Shown piece after piece: positions 22,740 to 34,734 of a stretch of DNA of 64,000 bases. The notes under the pieces were generated by a model that was not told the DNA's origin, ran no database searches, and saw nothing but the letters and a program-made list of their open reading frames with translations. The DNA is taken from positions 167,335,417-167,399,416 of the forward strand of contig CM059186.1 of NCBI GenBank assembly GCA_030323885.1. The letters run 5' to 3'. Source of the stretch: Branchipolynoe longqiensis (lineage: Eukaryota > Annelida > Polychaeta > Phyllodocida > Polynoidae). The first letter of the stretch is position 1. Each line of letters opens with the position of its first letter. A program made the position numbers and the translations under genes.

Positions 22740-23700
22740 TACGCAGGGCCAATTCACAGTGTGTCAGGTGGCGGTCACGTGGGGTCCAGGCTGGCTGAGC
22801 AGACACATCCAGAACGCCCGAGGCTCGGCGCGTCTCAACACGCGCGTGACATTCCGAGACGAGTAGCTCGCCCGACACCACATGACCGCCGCCGGCACCA
22901 CCCACGTGACCTTTCAAGCACCAATAATCATCGGGCAGGTGGCGGGAAGCCGGTATTGTTTGACATTCACTCAGCGGCGTTCAATAAAGCAATAACACCA
23001 TGCCGGGCCCCCGGGACTGGTCAGCCTCCCGGCCCGCCCAGCCGCCCGGTCCGGCTAGTGGCCCGGCCCGACCAGTTGTCGGCGTGGACGTCCATAACGC
23101 GTCGGTCGCGGAGCAGCGGAGCATTCTCGTAATTGCGTTAATCAGCAACGGGGCGCCACCGAGCGGCAGTACTTGACATAGGGGCGCAGGGAGGGAAGGA
23201 GTTTCTTATTGTGTGTGTGTGCGGGGGGGGGGGAGGAATTTGGAAGGGGGGGATGTAGAATAGATCGGAAAGCTGGGAGGGAGAGGGGTTCGGATGGGGC
23301 TAGGTGGGACCTTGTGGGGCTTGTGGGGACATTGTGGGGCGCCTTGTGGGGCCTTGTGGGGCGAGGCGGGCGAAGTGGGGCGAGGTGGGGGCCGGGGCAG
23401 GTGAGGCGATGCCCGCCCCACCCGGGCCACGCAAGGTCCACCCTCAGTTCGCAGCCGGCCCGCTGGGCAGACAATGCTGGGGTTTCATCTCCGAGTGGAA
23501 TGTGGAGTCCCTCCCACACCCACCCACGCCTCACTACTCCCCGTGGGGGCCTCCCCAACTCCGCCTTCCCCGCCTCGTCGCCCCCTTCCCCGTCCCCCGC
23601 CGGTCCCAGCTCCCGGTCGCTATTCAGCAGCCGCCTAACAAACCCGCCCCGGGGTTGTGGTCCCGCCTCCATCACCCACTCACGTAAGGAGGCTTCCGTA
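22740..23700. other. GC/CpG-rich unique block with G-run
   Basis: 22740-23130 is CpG-rich with cacgtg words; 23222-23235 is mostly G; 23280-23400 contains 'ttgtggggc' repeats. Could be a CpG-island-like regulatory region; no exon recognised. The long plus frame that starts at 23209 runs into the next array and is an artefact. Confidence 0.35.
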
Positions 23701-23754
23701 ACAACCACCGACTCACCACCTTGTTTCCTGCCCACCCACTCCAACACGCCCACC

Positions 23755-24865
23755 CTGCCAGATCATACACCCCTACACCCCTACATCCATACACACCTAC
23801 ACACCTACACACCTACACGCCTACACCCCTACAGCACTACAACACTACACCCCTACAGCACTACACCCCTACACCCCTACACCCCTACACCCCTACACCC
23901 CTACACCTCTCTCCTACACCTCTACACACCTACACACCTACACACCTACACACCTACACACCTACATCACTACAACACTACACCCCTACCCACCTACACA
24001 CCTACACCCTACACCCCTACACCCCTACACCCCTACACACCTACACACCTACACCTCACCACACCAAACACCTACACACCTACACACCTACACCCTTACA
24101 CCCCTAACACCCTACCCCCCTACAACCCCTACACACCTACACACCTACACACCCCACACACTCACACCCCCTACACCCCTACAACCCCTACACCCTACAC
24201 CCCTACACCCCTTACACCCCTACACCCCTACACACACCTACACACTAAACACCACACCCTACACCATACACACCCTACCCCAACACACCTACACCCACTA
24301 CCACCCCTACACCCCTACACCCTACAGCCCTACACCCCTACACCCCTTACAACCTACACCCCTACACCCTACACCCACACCACACCCCTATCCTACACCC
24401 CTTCACCCCTACACTCCCTACACACCTACACCCATACACACACCCTACACCCCTACACCCCTACACATACACCCTACACTCCCTACACCCTACACCCTAC
24501 ACCCTACACCCCTACATCCCCTACACACTACACCCCTACCCACTACACCCCTACACCCTACACCCCTACCCCCTACACCCCAACACCCTACACCCCTACA
24601 CCCTACACCCTACACCCTACACCCAACCCTACACACCCTACACCCTACCCCTACACCCCATACACCCCTACACCCCTACACCCCTACACCCCTACACCCC
24701 TACACGCCTACACCCCTACACCCCTACAACCCTAAAGCCCTACACACCTACATCCCTACACACCTACACCCCTACACACCTACACACCTACACACCTACA
24801 CACCTACACACCTACACACCTACACACCTACACACCTACACGCTTACACCTACACACCTACATTC
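23755..24865 (+). repeat. CTACACCC/CCCTACA short-period array
   Basis: Dense 7- to 9-bp units (ctacaccc, ctacacac, ccctaca). In parts a clean 7-bp CCCTACA register appears (e.g. 24490-24510, 24603-24622). It differs from the (CCCTAA)n metazoan telomere repeat by one inserted and one changed base. Confidence 0.95.
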
Positions 24866-25590
24866 ACCTACAACCAGGCCCAATCCCTGTCGATGTCACT
24901 GTCACTGTCATCTACAAACTCAGACGCACCTACAACCAGGCCCAATCCCTGTCAATGTCACTGTCACTGTCATCTACAAACGCAGACTCACCTACAACCA
25001 GGCCCAATCCCTGTCAATGTCACTGTCCCGGTCATCTACAAACTCAGACTCACTTACAACCAGGCCCAATCCCTGTCAAGGTCACTGTCACTGTCATCTA
25101 CAAACTCAAACTTACCTCCAACCAGGCCCAATCCCTGTCATTGTCACTGTCATCTACAAACTCAGACTCACCTACAACCAGGCCCAATCCCTGTCACTGT
25201 CACTGTCACTGTCACTGTCACTGTCACTGTCATCTACAAACTCAGACTTACCTGCAACCATGCCCAATCCCTGTCAATGTCACTGTCACTGGCATGTACA
25301 CACTCAGACTCACCTACGACCAGGCCCAATCCCTGTCAATGTCATTGTCACTGTCATCTACAAACTCAGACTCACCTACAACCAGGCCCAATCCATGTCA
25401 CTGTCACTGTCATCTACAAACTCGGACTCACCTACAACCAGGCCCAATCCCTGTCAATGTCACTGTCACTGTCATCTACAAACTCGGACTCACCTACAAC
25501 CAGGCCAAATCCCTGTCAATGTCACTGTCACTGTCATCTACAAACTCAGCCTCACCTACCAGCACCCCCAGTCCCTTTCACTATCGCCCC
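24866..25590 (+). repeat. 62-bp minisatellite array
   Basis: Units with 'caggcccaatccctgtcaat', 'gtcactgtcactgtcatcta' and 'caaactcagactcacctac' start at 24875, 24937 and 24999. A nested 6-bp gtcact expansion occurs at about 25194-25230. Confidence 0.95.
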
Positions 25591-26000
25591 TGTGAACACA
25601 TACTATGCAGGATCTACCACTTATCGCTAGGTGTCACCCATGTACACTGATACTATTCAGGCTCTACCACCTATCGCCTGATGTCGCCGTTGTACACATA
25701 TACTATGCAGGCTCTACCACCTATTGCCAGGTGTCACCCTTACACACAGATATTATGCAGGCTCTACCACCTATCGCCAGATGTCGCCCCTGTACACAGA
25801 TACTATGCAGGCTCTACCACCTATCGACAGATGTTGCCCCTGTACACAGATACTATTCAGGCTCTACCACCTATCGCCAGATGTTGCCCTTGTACACAGA
25901 TAATATGCAGGCTCTACCAACTATCGCCAGATGTCGCCCCTGTACACAGATACTATGCAGGCTCTACCACCTATCGCCATGTGTCACCAACATTTATGAG
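25590..26000 (+). repeat. 50-bp minisatellite array
   Basis: Eight units with 'atgcaggctctaccaccta' and 'cagatgtcgcccctgtacac' at 50-bp spacing (25661, 25711). It abuts the 62-bp array directly. A lone related piece lies near 26793-26815. Confidence 0.95.
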
Positions 26001-26139
26001 AGAAGTGTACTGGCCATGACGGCACATGTCTGGAATAATCAACCCACACAACAATGGGCAATCAAAAGCCTGGACCACTATAAAAGGTCCTTAAAGAAAA
26101 CGTAATGAACAACCACCTACTGAAGGAACAATATCTTAC

Positions 26140-26500
26140 CTGACTGTGGGCACAGTCACTGCTTGCTGTGTTCTGGCACAAAAAGCAAAAGACAGGCCAG
26201 AAATGATGGTAGATGTTACAAATATGGAAACTAGCCATACTAAGTACTAAGGAAGTCGAAATGGCTATCCCCATAGGGCACAGTCCGTCTGGGTATGTGT
26301 ACTGGCACAAACCAAAGCAGAACCGGGCAGGCCATGGTCATGCATCCCATTCACCCTGAAATACAAAATGGCTAACCATACAACACAACCATCCCACCCT
26401 GTCACAGTCCTGAAGGGTCCAGTTGTGTTCTGGCACACTGGTGTACTATCTAAGGACAGGGCATGGGTGAAAGGATGCTGTAGCAAACCACAATGGGATG
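26140..26500 (+). repeat. diverged ~129-bp triplication
   Basis: 'ctggcaca' recurs at 26173, 26302 and 26430, with cacagtc upstream and aggcca/aggacagg downstream in each. Divergence is high, so it is older than the neighbouring arrays. Confidence 0.55.
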
Positions 26501-27342
26501 GGATCCTCTCCCACAAGCCTGCATGTCATCTGCCTAGATGTACATAGTAGGCTAAGTTATCATATACAGGTTAGGAAAAAACTTTTGAAATTTCAAAAAA
26601 ACTAATATAGAAACTACTGACACCCAAAACAGCAAAAGGTTGGCCCGAGAAAGATCAGGTAAACACTCTTGAGTGCGGGACCAGACCAATCCAGTATCCC
26701 AGCTGTCCAGCATTGAAAACAAGCACCCTCACGGGAGCTTACATATTATGGGCAGAATAAAAAACTTGTCACAAAAAAACCCCCAAAAATGTGTCACCCC
26801 TGTACAAAGATACTATGTACACCAGGTAAATAACCTAGCCATGTAGTCTGTGAATTATGACGTCATAGATGGGCGTGCACTATGATTGGCTGCTGGCCGG
26901 ATTACTTAATCCATTCGCTGCATCTGGTGAGCTTCATGTCGATATGCACACAACGCGCTCCGGTAGGTGGCGGTATACTGACATCCATATGTATGCACCG
27001 ATCTGCCTCAGAGTGCGACATGAGGCTCGCATTAAGCTGGGCTTGGTTGGGGCGCGGTGGTCGGGCATCCATCTCAGCAATGTGCTCACTTTATATAGGC
27101 GCAGATTACCCATCTACTCAGCCTACATTGTGTTGGCTCATTATCGCTGGCGCGCCAAGGTGCACCTCGGTCTTAGAGATGACGACATCTAGGCCGGTGA
27201 CGGTGCGCCGTATGTGTGTAATAGCCGGCTCCCGGGCTCAGGGCTGCCGGTCTTATACCAGTGGGCCCATTTGTTGATACATTAGTTGTTTAAGCAGGGG
27301 AAATTTCAATTGCTGACGTTTGGTCTTCCTCATTCCACTGCT
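26501..27342. other. unique spacer
   Basis: Contains a 107-codon open frame at 26869-27192 that I do not recognise; no domain, splice context or repeat supports it. Otherwise nothing seen. Confidence 0.35.
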
Positions 27343-27490
27343 TCTTGCCCTATCCTAATAATGCTGAGCAGCTGGTTAGGAAGCAACAAGTCATTGGTTT
27401 GACTCGACCAGGTTTCGAACCCACGATCACATGATCTACCAACACGGGAGACGGATGCTCTAACTCATTCGGCCATCCCGTCTGTACTAA
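27343..27490 (-). mobile_element. SINE family 1, head half
   Basis: Minus strand: 'gagcatccgtctcccgtgtt' region, 'gggttcgaaacc' B box, 'cgagtcaaacc', 'cctaaccagctgctcagcat', 'taggatagggca'. The core downstream and tail are absent. Confidence 0.65.
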
Positions 27491-27509
27491 GTCTTTAATG
27501 ACAATATCT

Positions 27510-27690
27510 CAGGTTGGTTGGTTGTTGTTGTTTTACATCCTAGCAACATCTAAGGTCATATCAGGACGGCTACTGACTCGTGACAGTGAGCACAAATGGC
27601 GATTTTCATAGCGCTGTCCCACTGGAATACCGGGCTCCCAGCACTATGACCTGATATCCCACTCAGACACACTATCTGAAACTAAGCAAA
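27510..27690 (-). mobile_element. SINE family 1, tail half
   Basis: Plus strand shows the tail first ('gttttacatcctagcaacat', 'aaggtcatatcaggacgg'), then the core ('cagcactatgacctgatatc', 'ccactcagacacactat'). The head is absent. On the minus strand this tail half lies upstream of the head half at 27343-27490, i.e. in reversed order. Confidence 0.7.
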
Positions 27691-27824
27691 TACCTCAGTA
27701 GATTGGCATCCAAACCAGGGTTTAAAAGGGGCTAACATTATAAGTTCATGTAGGTGTAAGGACATGCAATATCCCGGTGGCTTGGTGCAGTGGTTTCATT
27801 TGGGGGGAAGTATTTTGTTCCCCT

Positions 27825-28440
27825 TGAGGGTGGCAAGACTACACTGCCTTGTATAGTTTGTTGGAACAATTTTCACCAATTCAGGAAGAATGACATCTTT
27901 GACATTTTTCTAGAATTGTACCACCTTGCTTGCATTGTAATTGTGAGCTTTTAACTATAAAAATATCTCTTGACACATAATTAATTGATTTGTGCTTTTA
28001 CATTATCTGTAAAAGCAATGGACAATAGACTCAAACAGACAGGGCTGGCCTCTATGGAAGATCTTCTGATCAAAAAGAATCTCTGGTGGACTGGACACCT
28101 CATGAGGATGTCATCAGACAGGCTACCAAAGCAGATCCTCTACTCTCAACTGTCTTCTGGTTACAGAAAGAGAGGGAGCCCTCGTCTCCGGTTCAAGGAT
28201 ACCATCAAGAGAAACCTGAAGCTGAGAGACATTAAGACCTACTCATGGACATCACTCTCACAGCAGAGAGCTAAATGGAGAGTGGCTGTCAAGTAATGAA
28301 AGCAGTCTTTGTCGCATCGCAACCGACAGCATGATGATGATGAAAAGCAATGGCCTGATAATAATACAACCAAATAAGATTTGAACACTTCTCGCCGTGA
28401 TTATTGCCTTTACTGCCGACACTGTGTTAAGCAATCACCA
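27825..28440 (+). mobile_element. LINE 3' end (44.4-kb family), split by a nested LINE
   Basis: Left part ends with 'tgtaccaccttgc...tgtgagctttt...gacacataattaattgat...gcttttacat'. The right part resumes with 'tttgaacacttctcgccgtg', 'tgccgacactgtgttaagca' and 'caccactaactaac'. Together they parallel 45500-45783, with 28022-28342 inserted between. Confidence 0.8.
28022..28342 (+). mobile_element. 5'-truncated LINE nested in another LINE, 11-bp TSD
   Basis: Encodes the same C-terminal segment as 9941-10200 (KNLWWTGHLMRMSSDRLPKQ start, QRAKWRVAVK end, stop near 28294-28296), then a 3' UTR and an (ATG)n tail. The 11-bp aaaagcaatgg is present at 28011-28021 and 28343-28353. Truncated 61 bp further upstream than its sister copy. 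Confidence 0.9.
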
Positions 28441-28499
28441 CTAACTAACTGTGTGTTTCAGGCAGCTCTTAAACAACCTTCTAAGACACCCTCCTTCGG

Positions 28500-29000
28500 C
28501 CTACTTGAAGCTACTCCCCCCCGCCCCCGCCCGGTCTGACTGTCACATAGCTCGGCACGTAGGCACAGCCCTGTCTCTCGATAACACAATCAGGGAACCA
28601 GCGACAGCGGCTGGGCGGCGTACGCGCGGTGCACTATCACCGCGCCAGCGCGCTACCCCAGGGACGCTTCCTGACGGGATCTGCGTCGTTAATCCCCCAT
28701 CTCCTGCCATCGGTTCCCTGCTTCCTTCCTGGGATGGGGCTGGGGGCTGGTGGCGGGGCGCGGTCCGAGTCCCGCTCCTCCCGCGCCCAGCTCATGGGGG
28801 CGGGAGGAGCGGGGGCGGGAGGACAGTCCCCCCCCCCCCCCCAACTTCTCCCAGCTTCCCCAACAACTCCAGCCCCCAGCTCCTTCCCGATCCTCCCGGC
28901 TCCTCCCGCCCCCAGCTCCTTACCGCTCCTCCCGCAGCCAGCTCCTTCCCACTCCTTCCCGCTCCTCCCAGCTACTCCCGGCTCCTCCAGCCCGGTGCGT
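28500..29000 (+). repeat. C-rich region with poly-C and 'ctcctcccgc' imperfect repeats
   Basis: A C15 run at 28828-28842 is followed by 'cagctccttcccgctcctcc' repeats to about 28990. Before it is CpG-rich unique sequence. Confidence 0.7.
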
Positions 29001-29854
29001 TTTTCATGATGATGCAATATGTGCTTTGACGAGAGCCCTTAATTAATTGAACCAGTCCTTCCATTAGGCGGTACGCGCAGATTCCATTAACTGCCCGGAG
29101 CATCCTCGCGCTGGCGACGGATGTTGCACCTTATACCCCACTATCAGCGGTCAGGGAGAAGTTTACACCCTCTCACACACATCCCGCCCGGCCCGGCTAC
29201 AGACAACGTGCCCCCTGGTGGGCATTTCTAACATCTAACATAATCTATTCTGATGCTGACTCACTGAAATCCACAACTTAGATTCGGTCCACAGGTGCTA
29301 TCGAGTTTGAAGCTACTTTTCCTTAAATATTCCAACCGCACATTTCGCTCATACTATCGGTGAATCTTTAGTTGCATAGTGCGCAAGGGCATAAGGGCCA
29401 AGAACGGGAAAACACAGGCATTTTCTTTATCTATCCCACCACGTCACCTTTGACATTTGCCTCGGTTCTCTCCCGCCAAAAAGCAAAATAAAGGAGATTA
29501 CCGGAAGAGCTCAGTGCGCATGCCCGCTGGAGCTCCTTGCGCTGGTTTCCGGCTGAGACAGTCACCCGCTGCGACCCTAAAGTGTATGCAGTTCTGGGAA
29601 TCAATATGGCGAGTGGCCGGCCGGGTCGGAGGCTGAATTAGAGAGCAGTGGGTAAGGAGTAGACATGGCTTCTGAAGGACCGTGAGGGCGGCAGGAGAGC
29701 TGCCAGCAGCCGGACAGACATTGATAGTTGCCTCGCCTGATGGAGCAAGGGCTTGGATCCATCTGATGTTGGCGGTGAGGCGAGGGTCTGGTATAAAGAT
29801 GTCTGCTGGGTGAGACCAGTAGGAGGAGCAGACAGGTGGCGGGCAGTGAAGGTG
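29001..29854. other. unique spacer
   Basis: No repeat. A 'caatatggcgagtgg' word at about 29603-29617 resembles a YY1-type motif. No supported exon. Confidence 0.35.
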
Positions 29855-30572
29855 GGTGTCTGAGACTGATGCTGGGTGTCTGATACTGAGGGTGGGTGTC
29901 TGATACTGAGGGTGGGTGTCTGATACTGAGGGTGGGTGTCTGATACTGAGGGTGGGTGTATGATACTGAGGGTGGGTGTCTGGTACTGAGGGTGGATGTC
30001 TGATACTAAGGGTGGGTGTCTGATACTGAGAGTGGGTGTCTGATACTGAGGGTGGGTGTCTGGTACTGTGGGTGGGTGTCTGATACTGAGGGTGGGTGTC
30101 TGGTACTGAGGCTGCGTGTCTGATAATGAGGGTGGGTGTCTGATACTGAGGGTGGGTGTCAGACAGTGAGGGTTGGTGTCTGCTACTGAGGGTGGGTGTC
30201 TGATACTGAGGGTGAGTGTCTGACACTGAGGATGGGTGTCGGACAGTGAGGGTGGGCGTCTGATACTGAGGGTGGGTGTCTGATACTGAGGGTGGGTGTC
30301 TGATATTGAGGGTAGGTGTCGGACAGTGAGGGTGGGCGTCTGATACTGAGGGTGGGTGTCTGATACTGAGGGTGGGTGTCTGATACTGAGGGTCAGTGTC
30401 TGATTCTGAGGGTGGGCATCGGGAAATGAGAGTGGGCGTCTGATACTGAGGGTGGGTGTCTGATACTGAGGGTGGGTGTCTGATACTGAGGGCGGGTGTC
30501 TGATACTGAGGGTGGGTGTCTGATACTGAGGGTGGGTGACTGATACTGAAGGCTGGGAGTCGGACATTGAGG
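29855..30572 (+). repeat. 20-bp minisatellite array
   Basis: About 35 copies of tgatactgagggtgggtgtc in strict 20-bp register with point variants. The minus strand encodes IRHPPSVSDTHPQYQTPTLS-like repeats because 60 bp equals 20 codons; this is not a gene. Confidence 0.97.
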
Positions 30573-30599
30573 GTGGGGTGGGGGGCAGTCAATGTGCAC

Positions 30600-31060
30600 T
30601 GATCAGGTCGGATACCATTATATACCTCTACACATGTTGTTATAGAGTGATATACATCCACACACATAGTTATTGTGTGATAGCCATCTACATACGTCGG
30701 AATAGTATGATAGTCATATATGCACACATAGTTATATTATGATAGCCTTGTACATACATAGTTATAGTGTGATAGGCATCTAGACATATATTATTGTTAT
30801 AGTGAGTCAACTATCTACACATATGATTCTAGTGTTATATGCAACTACACTATAAGGTATAACATACATCGTCATGCCTGATTGTAGCGCAACATACATT
30901 TACATGTGTGATTATAGTGTTATATGTAACTACACTATAAGGTATAACATACATCGTCATGCCTGATTATAGCATAATATATGTCTACACATGTGATTCT
31001 AGTGCTATATGTAACTACACTATAAGGTATAACATGTATTTATAATGCAACAGATATGTC
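30600..31060 (+). repeat. AT-rich repeat region with ~85-bp units
   Basis: 'aactacactataaggtataa' recurs at 30843, 30928 and 31013 (85 bp). Upstream 30600-30800 has looser 'gatagccatctacatac' repeats. 31061-31343 is unique. Confidence 0.75.
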
Positions 31061-31343
31061 GTCATAAAGTAAACACTACTCCACGCAGACATGTGGATGT
31101 AAACCCGTAAATTGCTTGAAGTAATGCGATAACCATCTAAGCATTTGGTTATGGTGCAACAACCATCTAAATACCCACTCAATAGTTAAGCATTGTGCAA
31201 TGTCATTAAAGTGAAACCCCCACCTAATCCTCTGGTAGCAATGTGAAGTGCCCAGTCCTGCAGACTGAGTGAGACAGATCTCCCAGGTAGGGTGTTGATA
31301 CTTGAATCCCTGTCGCTGTTCCTGTCTTGGGTATGATCCAACA

Positions 31344-31663
31344 GTTTGTTTTATTTAACCTCTAGAGCGCATTGAACTTTATCATCGGCTATTGGACATC
31401 AACCATATGGTTATTCTGACATATTTGTCTGGACTAAACCTGCTACTGCCACATAGGCTGCTCTTTCCGAGAAGCAGGAAGTGGGGTTTATATGAACTTT
31501 CCCACAGGCAGGACAATACATATTACAGCCTTTGATGAACCAGTTGTGGACCACTGGTTGGAAAGGAAAATAGCCCAAATTGCAAATGTGTCCACTGAGC
31601 AGGATCGATCGGATTACTGACACCTTCACAGGTGGACACTCTACCGCCTGAGCTACGTCCCGC
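31344..31663 (-). mobile_element. molluscan-type tRNA-derived SINE, family 3, copy B
   Basis: Same layout as 21508-21842: minus-strand head gcgggacgtagctcaggcgg and 'ccacaactggttcatcaaag', to gtttgttttatttaacctct on the plus strand. Confidence 0.85.
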
Positions 31664-31824
31664 TTCCGTGTTGTAATCCAAACAGAGGCTAATCTCAATG
31701 TCAGTCTTGGGATCCTACCAGTATTTGACAGCCAATAACGGACAACTTTTGCAGAGCACCCTAACCTTCCCCAGCTGAAGTAAGACTGCAGGCCAGCCAA
31801 TCAGAATCCGCCACGTGTCTTAGG

Positions 31825-31961
31825 GCATGCCGGGAACCAATATGGCGGCGGTCACTCCAAAGCTTGCTAGTGTCCTGCCAATCTATGCATGTACATTTGA
31901 TACAGCCGAGATAAATCCTCCATATACGGGTTCAGCCTCCCCAGTCCTCCCCATGCACTGA
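31825..31961 (+). promoter_or_regulatory. promoter-like motifs followed by a 39-codon ORF
   Basis: gcatgccgggaa (31825-31836) resembles part of a ZNF143-type site. The adjoining ccaatatggcggc (31837-31849) is close to the YY1 consensus, which in animal promoters often overlaps the start codon. The ATG at 31842 opens a 39-residue frame (MAAVTPKLASVL start) ending at 31961, with no obvious splice donor. Motif identity is from memory. A first exon or a chance match are both possible. Confidence 0.25.
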
Positions 31962-32448
31962 ACTTAAACAAAACTATCAGGCACCACTAGTTCCCAAACT
32001 GGACACTAGGGGCAGGCCAATGCATGCTCCAACGGCCACTGTATGGCGCTATAAACGACCTTCACTTCCGGTATAGCCTGGCTGTCATCAGTATATCTAA
32101 CGCTTTACTTAATGTTGCATAGTTCGATGGTTTTGAGTTTCTCACATTTTCTGAGATAAACATATTAGGTTGTTCATTATAATCTACCTTACTTTAGTTT
32201 GAAGTAATTTTTATTTTAAATCGCTAACTTTTGAGATATTTGAAATGGAAACATGCTAAATTAATGTTGGCAAGCTTGCCAAAACTATATCACCACAGGC
32301 TTCTGCAGTAACAGGTTATATTAATTGACTCAGTATTCCCGTATATGTGACGACAAATGTTTAATAAGTGCACCAGCATCTAAGTTACATATGTAGAATC
32401 AAATCTACGTAATTGTTTTGGTTTTGAACATTTTATATTTTCATCGGA

Positions 32449-32583
32449 CTATGCAACTTTAACAACAATCACCAATAGAGAAAATGGCGTTGGATTTGTA
32501 TGGGGGAGTCCCAGGGGAATTGGCTCAGCGATAGGACCATTCCCATGCTCCTTTGCGGCGGACCGACAGGCGGCCATCTTGGA
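32449..32583 (-). promoter_or_regulatory. YY1-like site with a 42-codon minus ORF
   Basis: On the minus strand ccaagatggccgcc spans 32582-32569. Its ATG (32577-32575) opens a 42-residue frame (MAACRSAAKEHG start) ending at 32449. It faces the site at 31825-31849. An ETS-like acttccggt lies between them at about 32066. No repeat covers the 31664-32775 interval otherwise. Confidence 0.25.
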
Positions 32584-32774
32584 GGCCTGCGATGATGACG
32601 CACATCCACGTCCAGGCACAACTCCAATGATAGCTGGCCTGGGGCCCTTTAGCCCCACTAATGGCGCTACATATGCTGCCGGCGGATTCAGGTTACAGCA
32701 CAGGCCGCTAGGGGGCAGCTGGTGGCCTGGCCCCAGGTCACAGGTAACGTGGCGGGATGCAGCTGTCTCCCGCT

Positions 32775-33245
32775 GCAACAGTCATTATCCCATGATGCAC
32801 CACAAGCCCGCCATTATACCATCATGCACCACAAAACTGCCATTACCTCATAATACACTGTGTTAAGCCTCACTGTCTCACAGTTCACCGTCCTGACCAC
32901 CATTATCCCATGACACACCCTCCTAACCGCCATTATCCCATGATGCATCAGCCTGACCACCATTTCCCCACGATGCAGCATTCTAACCATCATTTTCCCA
33001 TGATGCATCAGCCTAACCACCGCTACCCATGAGACACCGTCCTGACCTCCATTAACCCATGATGCATCAGCCGAACCACCATTATCCCATGACGCACATT
33101 CCTGACAACCATTTTTCCATGATGCATCAGCATGACCACCATTATCCCACGATGCACCGTTCTGACCACCAATATTTCCATGATGCATCAGCATGACCAC
33201 CATTATCCCATGATGCAGCGCCATTATCCCATGATGCACCGTGCT
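32775..33245 (+). repeat. ~30-bp minisatellite (ccattatcccatgatgca type)
   Basis: About 15 imperfect units with 'accaccattatcccatgatg' and 'catcagcctg'. Higher divergence than the next array. Confidence 0.9.
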
Positions 33246-33269
33246 GACCACCGTGCATACTATACCATC

Positions 33270-33870
33270 GTGCCCCCCGGCCTGCCTGCACATCAGGCCT
33301 GTCTCCTATCCTACTCCCACCACGCCTGTACATCGGGCCTGTCTCCCTATCCAACTCTACCAACATGCCTATACATCGCACCTGTCTCCCTATCCCACGT
33401 TCCCACCATGCCTGCACATCGGGTATATCTCCCTATTCCACTCTCCCACCATGCCTGCATATTGGGCCTATCTCCCTATCCCACTCTCCCACCACGCATG
33501 TACATCGGGCCTGTCTCCCTATCCTACTCCCACCACGCCTGTACATCGGGTCTGTCTCCCTATCCCACTCTTCCACCACGCATGTACATCGGGCCTGTCT
33601 CCCTATCCTACTCCCACCATGCCTGTACATCGCCACCCACCCCACCACCAACACCCCCCCACCACCCCACACCATGGGCCGATCTCCCTATCCCACTCTT
33701 CCACCACGCATGTACATCGGGCCTGTCTCCCTATCCTACTCCCACCATGCCTGTACATCGGGTCTGTCTCCCTATCCCAGTCTCCCACCATGCCTGTACA
33801 TCGGGCCTGTCTCCCTATCCCACTCTCGCACCGTGCCTGTACATAAGGCCCATCTCACTATGCTACTCCC
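33270..33870 (+). repeat. 43-bp minisatellite array
   Basis: 'catcgggcctgtctccctat' recurs at about 43 bp (33331, 33374, 33417). A C/A-rich insertion (33634-33675) interrupts it. 33871-34239 is unique sequence. Confidence 0.92.
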
Positions 33871-34239
33871 AGCACGCATGCACACCTGCGTCATTTCCAC
33901 CTACTACTTCCACGCCCACTTTGCTTGTATGCTTCCGCTGAAGGGAAAGTCGTGCTGCACCTCACAGGCCTGGAACGCCTCTAACACGCGGTCACGTGAT
34001 GTCACCGTGTGTCCTACACGCGGATATTCACGGAATCTAAACAAGATAATCATAATATGAAACTTCCAACTACATCGAATTTAAAACGGCTAGTAATGTA
34101 TATCTAATAAACTCGGTCAAGTTATAGAATTATTCATCTGAATATCCAATTAAATATTCCACATACATACTTAAACTGTGGAGATTCTTGAACTCTGCGC
34201 CTATTTTTGAAAGCTCAACGACACCGATGTGTCCCTTCA

Positions 34240-34635
34240 TCATTGAGACTACCCCATCCATCCCGCCTTCTCCCCCAGTCACCCCGCCCCCTCCCCCAGT
34301 CACCTCGCCCCCTCCCCAGCCACCCCCTCCCCCAGTCACCCCCCCCCCCTTCCCCAGTCACCCTCCTCCCCCAGTCACCCCGCCCCCTCCCCGAGTCACC
34401 CCGCCCCCTCCGCCAGTCACCACCCCCTCCCCCAGTCACCCCCGCCCCCTCCCCCCATCACCCCTCCCCCCCCCCCCCCCCAGTCACACCCCCTCCCCCA
34501 GTCACCCCCGCCCCCTCCCCCAGTCACCCCGCCACCTCCCCCAGTCACCTCCCGCCCCCTCCCCCCAGTCACCTCGCCCCTTCCCCCAGTCACCCCGCCC
34601 CTTCCCCCAGTCACCCCCGCCCCCTCCCCGTGGAG
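34240..34635 (+). repeat. C-rich 'cccccagtcaccc' array
   Basis: Units of ~18-20 bp (ccccctcccccagtcacc). Includes a C16 run at about 34466-34481. The plus strand is almost free of G. Confidence 0.93.
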
Positions 34636-34734
34636 CAGCTAGGTCACCATCCATCACACCTCGGCTGCCAGCCTCCCCTCCCGCCAACCGTTTTGCCCTT
34701 TCCCAACGGAGGATGGGACGAAATTTATCGAGCA

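Noticed and set aside
23209..24735. 508-codon plus-strand ORF
   Set aside because: It enters the CTACACCC array and is mostly repeat translation (TPTPLHPYTPT); no domain.
23755..24865. True telomere tract
   Set aside because: No (CCCTAA)n run is present, units vary in length, and the array is internal to the window.
26869..27192. 107-codon ORF as a gene
   Set aside because: No recognisable domain, no splice or promoter context, overlapping open frame in another phase.
29498..30727. 409-codon minus-strand ORF
   Set aside because: Direct translation of the 20-bp array; stop-free because the unit has no stop in that phase.
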